Notes: generated by a model not told the origin, from the letters alone. A stretch of DNA of 64,000 nucleotides from Aquibium sp. A9E412 (GCF_030398335.1 NZ_JAOAOP010000008.1:1-64000); one strand, 5' to 3'. Counted from the first letter of the stretch, positions 18,915 through 27,891 are shown. Made by a program: numbers and translations.

Positions 18915-20969
18915 TCAGGCGAGCCCCTTCTTGTGCAGCAGCGCGGCGGGGTCGGGCATGCGGCCGCGGAAGGCGGTGTAGAGCGCTTCCGGCTCGGCCG
19001 AGCCGCCGGCGGCATAGACGTGGCGGGCGAGCCGGGCGGCCGTCGCCGCGTCGAACGGATCGCCCGCCTCCTCGAAGGCGGCGAAGGCGTCGGCATCGAG
19101 CACCTCCGACCACATGTAGGAATAGTAGCCGGCCGAATAGCCGTCGCCGGCGAACACGTGCAGGAAGTGCGGCGTGCGGTGGCGCATGGCGATCGCCGCG
19201 GGCATGTCCAGCGCGGCCAGCGTTTCGGCCTCGAAACGAATCGGGTCCTGCGGCGGCTCGGCGGCGTGGAACGCCATGTCGACCAGGGCCGAGGCGGTGA
19301 ACTCGACGGTCGCGAAGCCGGCGTCGAAGTTGCGCGCCGCGATCAGCGCGTCGCGCAGCGCGTCGGGCATCGGCGCGCCGGTCTCGTGGTGGCGGGCGTG
19401 GCGGCGCAGCACGTCGGGCACCGTCAGCCAGTGCTCGAAGAGCTGCGAGGGCAGCTCGACGAAGTCGCGCGCCACCGCCGTGCCGGAGATCGACGGCCAG
19501 GTCACGTCGCTCATCAGGCCGTGCAGGGCATGGCCGAACTCGTGGAACAGCGTGCGCGCGTCGTCGAGCGACAGCAGCGCCGGCTCGCCGGCGCGCGGCC
19601 TGGCGAAGTTCATCACGGTGTAGACGATCGGCGTCTCGCCGCCGGCCAGCCGGTGCGCCGGGCGCAGCGCGCTCATCCAGGCGCCGGAGCGCTTCGAGGC
19701 GCGCGCGAAGGGGTCGGACAGGAAGAGGCCGCGTTCGCGGCCGTCGGCGCCGCGCACCAGGAAGACGCGCACGTCCTCGTGCCAGGCGGCGACGCCCGGC
19801 TGCTCCTCGAAGGTGAGGCCGAACAGCCGGCCGGCGACGTCGAAGGCGGCCGCCGTCATCGCGTCCAGCGACAGGTAGGGCTTGGCTTCGGTCTCGTCGA
19901 AGGCGAGCCGCGCGTTGCGCAGCTTGCGCGCGTAGTGGCGCCAGTCCCAGGCGGCGATGGCGTGGTTGTGGCCCTCCTCGGCGGCGAGGTCGGCCAGCGC
20001 GGCCTCGTCCTCGGCGGCGCGGGCGCGCGCCTTGTCCCAGACCGGGCGCATCAGCTCAATCACCGCGTCGGCGCTGCCGGCCATGGTGTCGTCGAGCTTG
20101 TAGGCGGCATAGTCGGCATAGCCGAGCAGGCGCGCCTTCTCGGCGCGCAGCGCCAGCGTCTCGGCGACCAGCGGCCGGTTGTCGGTCTCGCCGTCGCGCG
20201 CGCCGCGGCCGGTGAAGGCGCGGAACACCGTCTCGCGCAGGTCGCGGCGCTCGGAAAAGGCGAGAAACGGCTCGACGATCGAGCGCGACAGGGTGACGGC
20301 ATAGCGGCCGGGCGCGCCGCGGGCCTCGGCCGCCGCCGCCATGGCGCCGGTGAGAAAGCCGGGCAGGCCGGCGAGATCGTCGCCGGCGTCGAGCAGCAGC
20401 GTCCAGTCGGCCTCGTCGGCGAGCACGTTCTGGCCGAAGCGGGTGCCGAGCGCGGCGAGTTCGCGGTTGATCTCGGCCAGCCGCGCCTGGCCGGCCGCGT
20501 CGAGCCTGGCGCCGGCACGCACGAAGCGCTTCCAGGTCTTTTCCAGAACGCGCCGCGTCTCGCCGTCGAGGCCGAGCGCCGCGCGCCGCTCGTGCAGCGC
20601 GTCGAGCCGGGCGAAGAGGCGCGGGTTCATGTGGAGCGCCGAGGCGTGCTCGGCCATGCGCGGGGCGATGTCGCGCTCGAGGGCGCGGATCGTCTCGTTG
20701 GTGTGGGCGCCGGCCCGGCACCAGAACAGCGCGGCCACGCGCGCCAGCGGCCGGCCCGACAGCTCGAGCGCGGCCAGCGTGTTGTCGACCGTCGGCTCCG
20801 CGGGATCGGCCGCGATCGCCTCGATCTCGGCCCGGTGGGCGGCGAGGGCGGCGTCGAAGACGGGCGCGAAATCGGTGTCGGCAATGCGCTCGAAGCGTGG
20901 CAGGCCGAGCGGCCCGTCCCAGGCGGTGAGCGGGTGCGCGGCGAGATCGATGGCGGGCTGGGCGGGCAT
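18915..20969 (-). CDS. M3 family metallopeptidase (oligopeptidase A/Dcp type)
   Basis: 684 aa zinc oligopeptidase. The catalytic motif is LFHEFGHALHGLMS (HExGH form), with the third ligand in the downstream GYYSYMWSEVLDADAF region. The N-terminal two thirds is the helical M3 lid. Family members degrade short peptides in the cytosol, including signal-peptide fragments. There is no signal peptide. The ATG at 20969 is the first after a low-complexity stretch and starts the conserved NPLL-like region (HPLTAWDGPLGLPRFE). Whether it is OpdA or dipeptidyl carboxypeptidase cannot be told from sequence alone. Confidence 0.92.
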   Translation of the reverse strand: MPAQPAIDLAAHPLTAWDGPLGLPRFERIADTDFAPVFDAALAAHRAEIEAIAADPAEPTVDNTLAALELSGRPLARVAALFWCRAGAHTNETIRALERDIAPRMAEHASALHMNPRLFARLDALHERRAALGLDGETRRVLEKTWKRFVRAGARLDAAGQARLAEINRELAALGTRFGQNVLADEADWTLLLDAGDDLAGLPGFLTGAMAAAAEARGAPGRYAVTLSRSIVEPFLAFSERRDLRETVFRAFTGRGARDGETDNRPLVAETLALRAEKARLLGYADYAAYKLDDTMAGSADAVIELMRPVWDKARARAAEDEAALADLAAEEGHNHAIAAWDWRHYARKLRNARLAFDETEAKPYLSLDAMTAAAFDVAGRLFGLTFEEQPGVAAWHEDVRVFLVRGADGRERGLFLSDPFARASKRSGAWMSALRPAHRLAGGETPIVYTVMNFARPRAGEPALLSLDDARTLFHEFGHALHGLMSDVTWPSISGTAVARDFVELPSQLFEHWLTVPDVLRRHARHHETGAPMPDALRDALIAARNFDAGFATVEFTASALVDMAFHAAEPPQDPIRFEAETLAALDMPAAIAMRHRTPHFLHVFAGDGYSAGYYSYMWSEVLDADAFAAFEEAGDPFDAATAARLARHVYAAGGSAEPEALYTAFRGRMPDPAALLHKKGLA

Positions 20970-21069
20970 GGCGGGTCCGGTTTGCGGGGGCTGTCGGCGG
21001 CGCGGCCGGCCGTGCAGAGGCACGCCGGACCGAGCCGGCATGTAGGCCGGCGGACGCGCCGCCGCAAGC

Positions 21070-21124
21070 TTGACAGGCCCGGCCGGCGGTATAACTAAGG
21101 AGGCCTGATAATAAGGCGGACTTA
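21070..21124 (+). promoter_or_regulatory. Promoter/operator region of the marR-MFS operon
   Basis: A TTGACA (21070-21075) and TATAAC (21090-21095) occur with a short 14-base spacer. CTAAG (21095-21099) and CTTAG (21119-21123) form an inverted repeat around a purine-rich centre just before the marR ATG. This looks like an operator for self-regulation, but the half-sites are short. Confidence 0.4.
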
Positions 21125-21133
21125 GGAAATCTC

Positions 21134-21613
21134 ATGCGCCACCGGGTCGATCCCAATGCCGTCGGCTTTCTCGTCACCGACCTCGCGCGGCTGATCCGCG
21201 CCGAGTTCGACCGGCGCATCGGCGACGCCGCGCTCGGCGTGACGGCCGGCGAGGCGCGGGCGCTGTCGCACGCCGCGCGCGCCGGCACCGTGCGCCAGGC
21301 GGTGCTCGCCGAGCGCATGGGCGTCGAGGCGATGACGCTGAGCGGCTATCTCGACCGGCTGGAGGCACGCGGCCTGGTGACGCGCAGCGCCGATCCGGCC
21401 GACCGGCGCGCCAAGCTGGTGCGGCTGACCGACGCCGCCGACGCCGTGCTCGCCGACATCGAGCGGGTGGCCGCCGGCATCCGCGCCCAGGTCGCCGGAT
21501 CGATGACGGCGGGCGAGTGGGAGGCCTTCATCGGGGCGCTCGCCGCCGCGCGCGACAATCTGGCGGCGGCGCGCTGCGCGCCCGGCCGCGAGCCGGCGGA
21601 CGCCGGCCCATGA
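21134..21613 (+). CDS. MarR family transcriptional regulator
   Basis: 159 aa winged-helix repressor-type regulator. The recognition region is VRQAVLAERMGVEAMTLSGYLDRLEARGLV and the wing has DPADRRAKLVRLT, the MarR signature (quoted in parts). MarR proteins usually repress a divergent or downstream transporter and respond to phenolic compounds. The stop overlaps the MFS gene's ATG (ATGA), so regulator and exporter are one unit, probably self-regulated through the upstream inverted repeat. Confidence 0.93.
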   Translation: MRHRVDPNAVGFLVTDLARLIRAEFDRRIGDAALGVTAGEARALSHAARAGTVRQAVLAERMGVEAMTLSGYLDRLEARGLVTRSADPADRRAKLVRLTDAADAVLADIERVAAGIRAQVAGSMTAGEWEAFIGALAAARDNLAAARCAPGREPADAGP

Positions 21614-22863
21614 ACGTTCATCCGAGCCCCGGCACCGCCGCCGCGCGGCCGTTGATGAGCGAGCGGCGGGTCAGCGTCATCGGCGCGCTGCTCGTCGGCA
21701 TCGGGCCGGTCTCGATGGCGCTGTTCACGCCGGCGATGACCGAGATCGTGCGCTACTTCGACACCACGGAAGCGGCGGTGAAGCTGACGCTGTCGCTTTA
21801 TTTTGCCGGCTTTGCATTCGCCCAGCTGATCTGCGGACCGCTGTCCGACGGCTTCGGCCGCAAGCCCGTCACCGTCGCCTTCATGGCGATCTATGTCGGC
21901 GCCAGCCTGCTGGCGGTGCTGGCGCCGACCATCGAGGTGCTGATCGCGGCGCGCTTCGTGCAGGGCGTCGGCGCGGCCGCCGGCATCGCGATCGCCCGTG
22001 CCGTGGTGCGCGACCTGTTCACGCACGAGCGGTCGGCGCGCATCATGAACCTGATCGGCATCATCCTGGCCGCCGGCCCCGCCTTCGCGCCGACGCTGGG
22101 CGGGCTCACCATGCTGGTCGCCGGCTGGCAGTCGATCTTCGCGCTGATGCTCGTCTTCGGCATCCTCATCATCCTGGTGGTGCGCGTCGGCATGGTCGAG
22201 ACGGTCGGCCGCGACCTGTCGCGCATCCGCCCGCGGGCGCTGATGGCGTCCTATGCGACGCTGATGAAGAGCGGCTACTTCGTCACCTCCAGCCTGGTGA
22301 TCGCCGGCACGATCGGCGCGCTCTACACCCAGGCGACCGTGCTGCCCTTCATCCTGATGGACCGGGTCGGCCTGTCGCCCGCCGCCTTCGGCGTGGCGAT
22401 GCTGATGCAGTCGGGCAGCTTCTTCGCCGGCTCGCTGGTCGTGCGGGTGCTGCTCGGCCGCTTCGGCGCCTATGCGCTGGTGCCGGTCGGCCTCGTCTTC
22501 GTGGCGCTCGGCAGCGTGCTCCTGGTGGTGGTGCTGTCCGGCTGGCAGCCGAGCCTGCTCGGCGTCATGGGCCCCGTCGGCCTCTATGCCTTCGGCATCG
22601 CCTTCGTCATGCCGGCGATGATGACGGCGGCGCTGGCGCCGTTTCCGCAGATCGCCGGCGCGGCCTCCTCGCTCGCCGGCTTCATGCAGATGGGCGCCGG
22701 GCTGGTCGGCGGCCTGGCCGCGGCCGCCGTCGGCGATCCGGTGCTGGCGCTGACCGCCGTCATCCCGGCAATGGGCGCGACCGCGGTGGTGGCATGGCTG
22801 ATCTGGCGCCGGCTGCCCGAGCCGGCGCTCGCCGCCACGCCGGGCGTGATGCCGTCGGTGTGA
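21610..22863 (+). CDS. MFS drug exporter, Bcr/CflA subfamily
   Basis: 417 aa, 12 predicted membrane segments. The motif-A region is GPLSDGFGRKPVT (loop 2-3), and motif-C-like GIILAAGPAFAPTLGG follows in helix 5, both typical of DHA1 Bcr/CflA exporters. It probably exports a small toxic compound that the coupled MarR regulator senses. The ATG at 21610 overlaps the marR stop. The gene converges on the carbonic anhydrase gene. Confidence 0.93.
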   Translation: MNVHPSPGTAAARPLMSERRVSVIGALLVGIGPVSMALFTPAMTEIVRYFDTTEAAVKLTLSLYFAGFAFAQLICGPLSDGFGRKPVTVAFMAIYVGASLLAVLAPTIEVLIAARFVQGVGAAAGIAIARAVVRDLFTHERSARIMNLIGIILAAGPAFAPTLGGLTMLVAGWQSIFALMLVFGILIILVVRVGMVETVGRDLSRIRPRALMASYATLMKSGYFVTSSLVIAGTIGALYTQATVLPFILMDRVGLSPAAFGVAMLMQSGSFFAGSLVVRVLLGRFGAYALVPVGLVFVALGSVLLVVVLSGWQPSLLGVMGPVGLYAFGIAFVMPAMMTAALAPFPQIAGAASSLAGFMQMGAGLVGGLAAAAVGDPVLALTAVIPAMGATAVVAWLIWRRLPEPALAATPGVMPSV

Positions 22864-22940
22864 GCGGCCAGAAGCCGAGGCCGCCGTCGCGGTCGCGCGG
22901 CCCGGCCGCGCCCGCGAGCGATGGCGGCACCGCGTTCGAT

Positions 22941-22992
22941 CGCGTGTCGGGACGGCGAGCCGGTTTTCCGCGCCGCCTGGAACCGCTTTAGG
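22941..22992. repeat. Palindromic repeat element, copy 1
   Basis: Matches the core shared with the copies near 29.3, 35.9 and 61.9 kb: imperfect GCGTgTC, ACGGCGA(A/G)CCGGTTTTCC, GCCTGGAA, CCGC. The right end includes the stop codon (22988-22990) of the minus-strand carbonic anhydrase gene. Confidence 0.65.
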
Positions 22993-23635
22993 CGGCGGCG
23001 CGGTGGAAGGCGCCGCTGGCGTCGTCCATCACCCACAGCTCGCCGGTGCCGATGTCGAACCAGGCGCCGCACAGCGCCAGGCGGCCCCTGTCCTCGAGGA
23101 TGCGCACGCAGGGAAAGCTGCGCAGATTGGCGAGCTGGAAGCGGATCGAGGCGCGCTCGAGCGCCGTCTGGCGGGCGGCCGGCTCGAGCGTGTCCGCCTC
23201 GGGCAGCGTCGCCGCGGCCGGCGCCACCAGCCCCATCCACTGGCCGATGAAATCGCCCGGCGACAGCGGCTCGTCGGCCGGGTTGAGCACGGCGTTGATG
23301 CCGCCGCAGCGGCCGTGGCCGAGCACGACGATGGTCTTCACCTTGAGGTTCTGCACCGCGAACTCGAGCGCGGCCGAGGTGCCGTGCAGCCGGTCGTCGG
23401 GCGCGTAGGGCGGCACCAGATTGGCCACGTTGCGCACGACGAACAGCTCGCCGGGGCCGCAGTCGAAGATCGTCTCGGGGGCGGCGCGCGAATCGCAGCA
23501 CGCGATGATCATCGTGTCGGGGCGCTGGCCTTCGCGCGCGAGCTCCCGGTAGCGTTCGGTTTCGGCGGCGAAGCGCCCATGGATGAAGTTGCGGTAGCCG
23601 GCGAGCAGCCGTTCGGGAAGTTCTGCCATGGGCAT
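22988..23635 (-). CDS. Beta-class carbonic anhydrase
   Basis: 215 aa. It interconverts CO2 and bicarbonate. The zinc ligands are visible as the cysteine in ACCDSRAAP (with the catalytic Asp-Arg pair), and the histidine and cysteine in GHGRCGGINAV. No signal peptide, so cytosolic. Three in-frame ATGs lie together; that at 23635 is chosen because GGAG sits seven bases upstream. It follows DUF429 by 40 bases and may be the last gene of that operon. Its stop codon falls in a repeat element. Confidence 0.95.
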   Translation of the reverse strand: MPMAELPERLLAGYRNFIHGRFAAETERYRELAREGQRPDTMIIACCDSRAAPETIFDCGPGELFVVRNVANLVPPYAPDDRLHGTSAALEFAVQNLKVKTIVVLGHGRCGGINAVLNPADEPLSPGDFIGQWMGLVAPAAATLPEADTLEPAARQTALERASIRFQLANLRSFPCVRILEDRGRLALCGAWFDIGTGELWVMDDASGAFHRAAA

Positions 23636-23675
23636 GCGCATACTCCGCCGGCGCCGCCACGGCAACCGGCCAGTC

Positions 23676-24437
23676 TCAGGTCCAGATGGCGATCGGCAGG
23701 CCGTGCGCGTCGCGGTCCGGCGGATCGGGCATCGGCACGGCGCGGCCGGCCGCGTGCCGCCGGGCGACGGCGAGCAGCACGGCCGCGTCGAGCAGATCGT
23801 CCTCGCCGGCGCCCGGCGGCGGCCGCTCGAGAAGCGGGCCGGCGAGCCCGAGGCGGGCGAGCAGCGCGCGGCGTTCGGCCATGCCCGGCGGGTGGACGCG
23901 GTTCTTCACCTTCTTGGGCAGCGCCATGGCGCGCTCGCCGTTGAGCCGCCAGAAGGCCGCCTCGGGATGCGATTCGACGATCCGCCGGCCGAGCTCCGGC
24001 CGCGCGCGCAGCAGGCCGTCGAGCTCGCGGATGCGCGGGAACAGGCCGAAGGCCTGGATGGAGACGCCGCGCGGCGGCTCCGAGGTCTGCCGCGCCACGG
24101 CGCTGGCGCGGCGGTGCGCGGCCGCCCAGTCGGCGGCCGCCTCGGCGTCGCCGGTGGCGTAGACGGCGGCGCGCGCGGGTATCGAGAAGACGCTCGACTG
24201 GCGGGCGCCGAGCCGGGCGCGCACCAGGCGCTCGGGCCCCCGCCCGCCCTGCGTCACCCGCTCGGGCAGGCCAATCGGCATGTCGACGGCGATGGCGGCG
24301 GTCGGCGGCAGCGCGTCGACCAGCGCGGCGAAGCGGCGCATGACGGCCACGCGCAGCGGCCGGCCGGGCTCCTCGATCACGGCGATCCAGCCGCCGCGGC
24401 AGCCGTCGACGCCGGCCGCCGCCGGCCCGCTGCCCAT
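23676..24437 (-). CDS. DUF429 family protein (predicted RNase H-like nuclease)
   Basis: 253 aa. Family landmarks are GVDGCRGGWIAVI near the start (an RNase H-like beta strand with the first Asp), AVDMPIGLPE in the middle (second acidic residue), ESHPEAAFWRLNG, and EDDLLDAAVLL near the end. The acidic set suggests a metal-dependent nuclease fold, but no activity is established. It begins two bases after the pyridoxal kinase stop, so the two are co-translated. Confidence 0.85.
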   Translation of the reverse strand: MGSGPAAAGVDGCRGGWIAVIEEPGRPLRVAVMRRFAALVDALPPTAAIAVDMPIGLPERVTQGGRGPERLVRARLGARQSSVFSIPARAAVYATGDAEAAADWAAAHRRASAVARQTSEPPRGVSIQAFGLFPRIRELDGLLRARPELGRRIVESHPEAAFWRLNGERAMALPKKVKNRVHPPGMAERRALLARLGLAGPLLERPPPGAGEDDLLDAAVLLAVARRHAAGRAVPMPDPPDRDAHGLPIAIWT

Positions 24438-24439
24438 CG

Positions 24440-25333
24440 TCAGGCGTGCAGCGCGCCGACGGCCGACAGGCGCACCGTCGCGCGCGGCCGGACCAGCCGC
24501 TCGGCCTCGGCCTGCAGCGCCAGCTCGTCGGCGCCGGCCCTGGCGGCATGGGCGAGGATGTCGACCACCGAGGCGGTGGCCGCGGCGAGCGCCGCCTCCG
24601 GCGCCGCGCCGCCGATCAGGCGGGCGAGGAACAGCGCGGCGGTCAGGTCGCCCGGCCCGTTCGGCGGGTCGGCGACGGCGGCGTGGGCGGCGAGCGTCGC
24701 ACCGGACGGGCCGACCAGCAGGCTGCCGGTGGTGGCGGGCTCGGCGCACGGCGCGGAGGTGACGAGCACCTGCGGCGGGCCGAGCCGGCGCGCCGCGGCG
24801 ACCGTCGCGTCGAGCGTGCGCGGCGTTTCGCCGACGAGCCAGCCGAGCTCGAAGCGGTTGGGCGTGGCGATGTCGGCGACCGGCAGCAGCGTGTCGCGGA
24901 TCGCGGCCGCCGTGGCCTGCGGCACGTAGAGGCCGCCGGCGTCGCCGATCACCGGGTCGCAGAGATAGACGAGATCGGGATTGCGGGCGCGCGCGGCGGC
25001 GACGAGCGCGGCGATCGGCGCGGCCTGATGGGCGGCGCCGAGATAGCCCGACAGCACCGCCGCGACCTCGCCGAGCCAGGGCGCGGCGGCGAGGTCGCCG
25101 AGAAAGGCGGCAAACTGTTGTGCATCCGGAACGATGCGGGTGGCCGGCCCGTGCCCGGGATGCCAGGGCAGCGTCACGGTGGGCACCGCCCACACCGGAT
25201 GGCCGAGCCGCTCGAGCGCGAAGACGGCGGCGCGGTTGCCGACGGCGCCGCGCGCGACATGGCTCGACAGCACGATCACCGCGCCCGGCCGGCGGCCGGC
25301 GTTCCGTTGCGGCGCGGGGTCGGTTCGCGCCAC
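24440..25333 (-). CDS. pdxY: Pyridoxal kinase (PdxY/PdxK type)
   Basis: 297 aa ribokinase-fold kinase that phosphorylates pyridoxal in PLP salvage. Motifs: SSHVARGAVGNRAAVFALERLG at the N-terminus (in parts), the metal/phosphate segment DPVIGDAGGLYV, and NGPGDLTAALFLARL, whose Gly-Asp is the catalytic anion hole and base. The start is GTG at 25333, four bases after the preceding stop; an in-frame GTG at 25279 would fit the usual length better, so the first 18 residues are uncertain. Middle gene of an operon with a small membrane protein and DUF429. Confidence 0.9.
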   Translation of the reverse strand: MARTDPAPQRNAGRRPGAVIVLSSHVARGAVGNRAAVFALERLGHPVWAVPTVTLPWHPGHGPATRIVPDAQQFAAFLGDLAAAPWLGEVAAVLSGYLGAAHQAAPIAALVAAARARNPDLVYLCDPVIGDAGGLYVPQATAAAIRDTLLPVADIATPNRFELGWLVGETPRTLDATVAAARRLGPPQVLVTSAPCAEPATTGSLLVGPSGATLAAHAAVADPPNGPGDLTAALFLARLIGGAAPEAALAAATASVVDILAHAARAGADELALQAEAERLVRPRATVRLSAVGALHA

Positions 25334-25337
25334 CGGA

Positions 25338-25613
25338 TCAGCCGCGCGTCAGGAAGCCGATCAGCCAGACGACGAGCACGAGGAAGAAGACGAGCGCGAG
25401 CAGGCGGCCGATGCGCGTCCCCCACACCTCGATCACGTCCTTGTCGTCGGCGTCGGCGGCGGCGAAGTGGTCGCGCGTGCGGCGCAGCGTCTGGCCGGCG
25501 AAGGAGGAGCCGATGTCGCCCTCGCGGCCGACGCGCTCGAGGATGCGGCGCGATTCCGCCTGCCGCTCGGCCGCGTCCTCCTCGGCCCGCCTGCGCCGCC
25601 TGCTCTCGCCCAT
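25338..25613 (-). CDS. Small membrane protein, unrecognised
   Basis: 91 aa. A highly charged N-terminal half (ESRRRRRAEEDAAERQAESRR) predicted helical, then a linker with many aspartates, and one C-terminal membrane helix (residues about 69-88, RLLALVFFLVLVVWLIGFL). The topology suggests a tail-anchored inner-membrane protein. I do not recognise a family. It is the first gene of the operon with pyridoxal kinase (gap four bases). Confidence 0.75.
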   Translation of the reverse strand: MGESRRRRRAEEDAAERQAESRRILERVGREGDIGSSFAGQTLRRTRDHFAAADADDKDVIEVWGTRIGRLLALVFFLVLVVWLIGFLTRG

Positions 25614-25711
25614 CGGGTTCGTCCGCCTCCGGCCGTCTTCGTCGTTTCCTCGGCCGCTGAATACTACTATTCTCGTCCGGCGTCGAATGCCGCTTTCTTC
25701 CGGGGGAAACC

Positions 25712-26356
25712 ATGTCCGTGCCGATGCGCCGCGCCGCGCCGTCCGTTGCGTCCGTCCTGCAGCCGCTGAAGGCGGCGGTGCTGTTCGTCCTGCTGGCGCC
25801 GCTGCTCGCCGGCTGCGGCTTCAACACCATCCCGACCTACGAGGAGCAGGCCAAGGCGGCGTGGAGCGAGGTCCTCAACCAGTACCAGCGGCGCGCCGAC
25901 CTGATCCCCAATCTGGTCGAGACGGTGAAGGGCTTCGCCGCGCAGGAGCGCGAGGTGCTCGCGGCGGTGGTCGAGGCGCGCGCGGCGGCGACCCAGGTCG
26001 AGGTGTCGGCCGAGACGCTGACGGATCCGGACGCCTTCGCGGCCTTCCAGGCGCGCCAGGCCGAGCTCGGCGGTGCGCTGGCGCGGCTGCTGGCGGTGGT
26101 GGAGAACTATCCCGAGCTGAAGTCGAGCCAGAACTTCCTCGCCCTGCAGGCGCAGATCGAGGGGACGGAAAACCGCATCGCGGTGGCGCGGCGCGACTAC
26201 ATCGAGGCGGTGCGGCGCTACAACACCGCGCTGCGCACGCTGCCGTCCATGCTGTGGGCCAGGCTGTGGTTCACCGACAACCGGCCGTACCAGAACTTCA
26301 CCATCGAGGAGGACAAGATGGACGCGCCGAAGGTCGATTTCGGCAGTGCCGGCTGA
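25712..26356 (+). CDS. LemA family lipoprotein
   Basis: 214 aa. The signal peptide ends in the lipobox LLAGCG (Cys near residue 35), so it is a lipoprotein, although many LemA proteins are simply N-terminally anchored. The LemA helical core follows: FNTIPTYEEQAKAAWSEV, QYQRRADLIPNLVETVKGFA, ESQNFL-like LKSSQNFLALQAQIEGTENR, ending LWFTDNRPYQNF. LemA proteins work with TPM-domain proteins in the envelope; their role is poorly known. First gene of lemA-TPM-TPM. GGGGGAAACC precedes the ATG. Confidence 0.93.
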   Translation: MSVPMRRAAPSVASVLQPLKAAVLFVLLAPLLAGCGFNTIPTYEEQAKAAWSEVLNQYQRRADLIPNLVETVKGFAAQEREVLAAVVEARAAATQVEVSAETLTDPDAFAAFQARQAELGGALARLLAVVENYPELKSSQNFLALQAQIEGTENRIAVARRDYIEAVRRYNTALRTLPSMLWARLWFTDNRPYQNFTIEEDKMDAPKVDFGSAG

Positions 26357-26381
26357 GCCGGCCGGGCGTCGGGCGACGGTG

Positions 26382-27173
26382 ATGCGCACGGCGGCGGCGG
26401 CGCTCGCGACGGCGCTGCTGGTGCTGGCGCTGGCCGCCGCGGCGGCCGCTCTGCCGGCGCTGACCGGGCGCGTGGTCGACGGGGCCGGCGTCATCGACGC
26501 GGCGAGCGAGGCCGCGCTGACCGAGCGCCTCGCCGCCTTCGAGGCGCGCGCCTCCGACCAGATCGTGGTGGCGACGCTCGACACGCTCGACGGCGAGGCG
26601 ATCGAGCCCTTCGCCAACCGGCTGTTCCGCGCCTGGGGGCTCGGCCAGGCGGGCGAGGACAATGGCGTGCTGCTGCTCGTCGCGGTCGGCGACCGGCAGA
26701 TGCGCATCGAGGTCGGCTACGGGCTCGAGGGCACGCTGACCGACCTGCACAGCAAGCTGATCATCGAGAACACCCTGGTGCCGGCCTTCCGCGCCGGCGA
26801 TTTCTCCGGCGGCATCAGCCGGGCCGTCGACGACATCATCACCGTGCTGGAAGGCAACGCGGCCGAGCTCGAGGCGCGCGCCGAGCGCCAGCAGGAGAGC
26901 GAATCCGGCATGCCCTGGCCGGCGATCGTGTTCATCGCGCTGTGGGCGGCGATCTTCGGCGGCGCGATCGCCATCGCGCTGCTGGCGCCGGTGTTCGGCC
27001 GCAAGGTCGGCCCGAAGCGCTACAAGTGGCTCGGCATGACGGTCGACTACACCGGTTCCGGCAGCGGACGCTCCGGCGCGCGCAGCGGCAGCTCCGGCTG
27101 GTCGTCGTCCTCCGGCGGCTTTTCCGGCGGCGGCGGCTCGTCAGGCGGCGGCGGCGCCTCGGGGCGCTGGTGA
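26382..27173 (+). CDS. TPM-domain (YgcG-type) envelope protein
   Basis: 263 aa. An N-terminal signal or anchor (residues 1-25), a TPM domain (about 30-165: GRVVDGAGVID, EPFANRLFRAWGLGQAGEDNGVLLLVAV, VGYGLEGTLTD), one membrane helix near residues 182-206, and a Gly/Ser-rich tail. This is the classic YgcG layout. TPM domains have been linked to photosystem repair in plants and to acid phosphatase activity. The ATG at 26382 gives a normal signal peptide; a GTG at 26346, overlapping lemA, is the alternative. Confidence 0.9.
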   Translation: MRTAAAALATALLVLALAAAAAALPALTGRVVDGAGVIDAASEAALTERLAAFEARASDQIVVATLDTLDGEAIEPFANRLFRAWGLGQAGEDNGVLLLVAVGDRQMRIEVGYGLEGTLTDLHSKLIIENTLVPAFRAGDFSGGISRAVDDIITVLEGNAAELEARAERQQESESGMPWPAIVFIALWAAIFGGAIAIALLAPVFGRKVGPKRYKWLGMTVDYTGSGSGRSGARSGSSGWSSSSGGFSGGGGSSGGGGASGRW

Positions 27174-27192
27174 GCCGATGGCGGAGACGGCC

Positions 27193-27819
27193 ATGCTGAG
27201 CGTCGGGCAGCACGCCGCCGTCGCCGACGCGATCCGCGCGGCGGAGAGCCGCAGCAGCGGCGAGATCTTCTGCGTCGTCGCCCGGCGCAGCGACGGCTAC
27301 TTCTATCCGGCCGCCCTCGTCGTGGCGCTGGCCACGCTCGTCGCCAGCCTGCCGGCGGCGGTCGTGCTCGACCGTCTGTGGGGGGCGCCGCCGGCGACGC
27401 TGCTCGTCGTGGCCCAGCTCCTGTCGCTCGCGCTGGCCGGGGCGCTGCTCGCCGCGCGGCCCGGCCTGCGGCTGCGCATGGTGCCGCGCGCGGTGAAGCT
27501 GCGCCGGGCGCAGGACAATGCGCGGCGCCAGTTCCTGGCCCGCAACATCCACCGCACGACCGGGCGCAACGGCGTCCTGATCTTCGTTTCGCTTGCGGAA
27601 CGGTATGCCGAGATCATCGCCGATGCCGCGCTCGACGCGCGCGTCGACACGGCCGTGTGGCAGGACGCGGTGGAGGCGCTGACGGCGGCGGCCGCGGACG
27701 ACCGGCTCACCGACGGGCTGTGCGCGGCGGTCGATCGCGTCGGCGCGGTGCTTGCGGAGCACTTTCCGGCCGCCGGGCGCGCGGTCAACGCATTGCCCGA
27801 CCACGTCGCCGAGATTTGA
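27193..27819 (+). CDS. Second TPM-domain membrane protein
   Basis: 208 aa. It begins with half a TPM-like segment (SVGQHAAVADAIRAAESRSSGEIFCVVARRSD, in parts), then two membrane helices (about 41-60 and 72-92), then the rest of the TPM domain (HRTTGRNGVLIFVSLAERYAEIIAD). This split arrangement is the form usually found as the third gene in lemA-TPM-TPM operons. GGAG six bases before the ATG at 27193 favours it over an ATG at 27178. Confidence 0.87.
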   Translation: MLSVGQHAAVADAIRAAESRSSGEIFCVVARRSDGYFYPAALVVALATLVASLPAAVVLDRLWGAPPATLLVVAQLLSLALAGALLAARPGLRLRMVPRAVKLRRAQDNARRQFLARNIHRTTGRNGVLIFVSLAERYAEIIADAALDARVDTAVWQDAVEALTAAAADDRLTDGLCAAVDRVGAVLAEHFPAAGRAVNALPDHVAEI

Positions 27820-27891
27820 TCGCGCCGCGCCGGACGACGGCGCCGCGCCGGCTTGCGCGCGGGGGGCGCGGCCGGTTAAGGTTAACAAATC

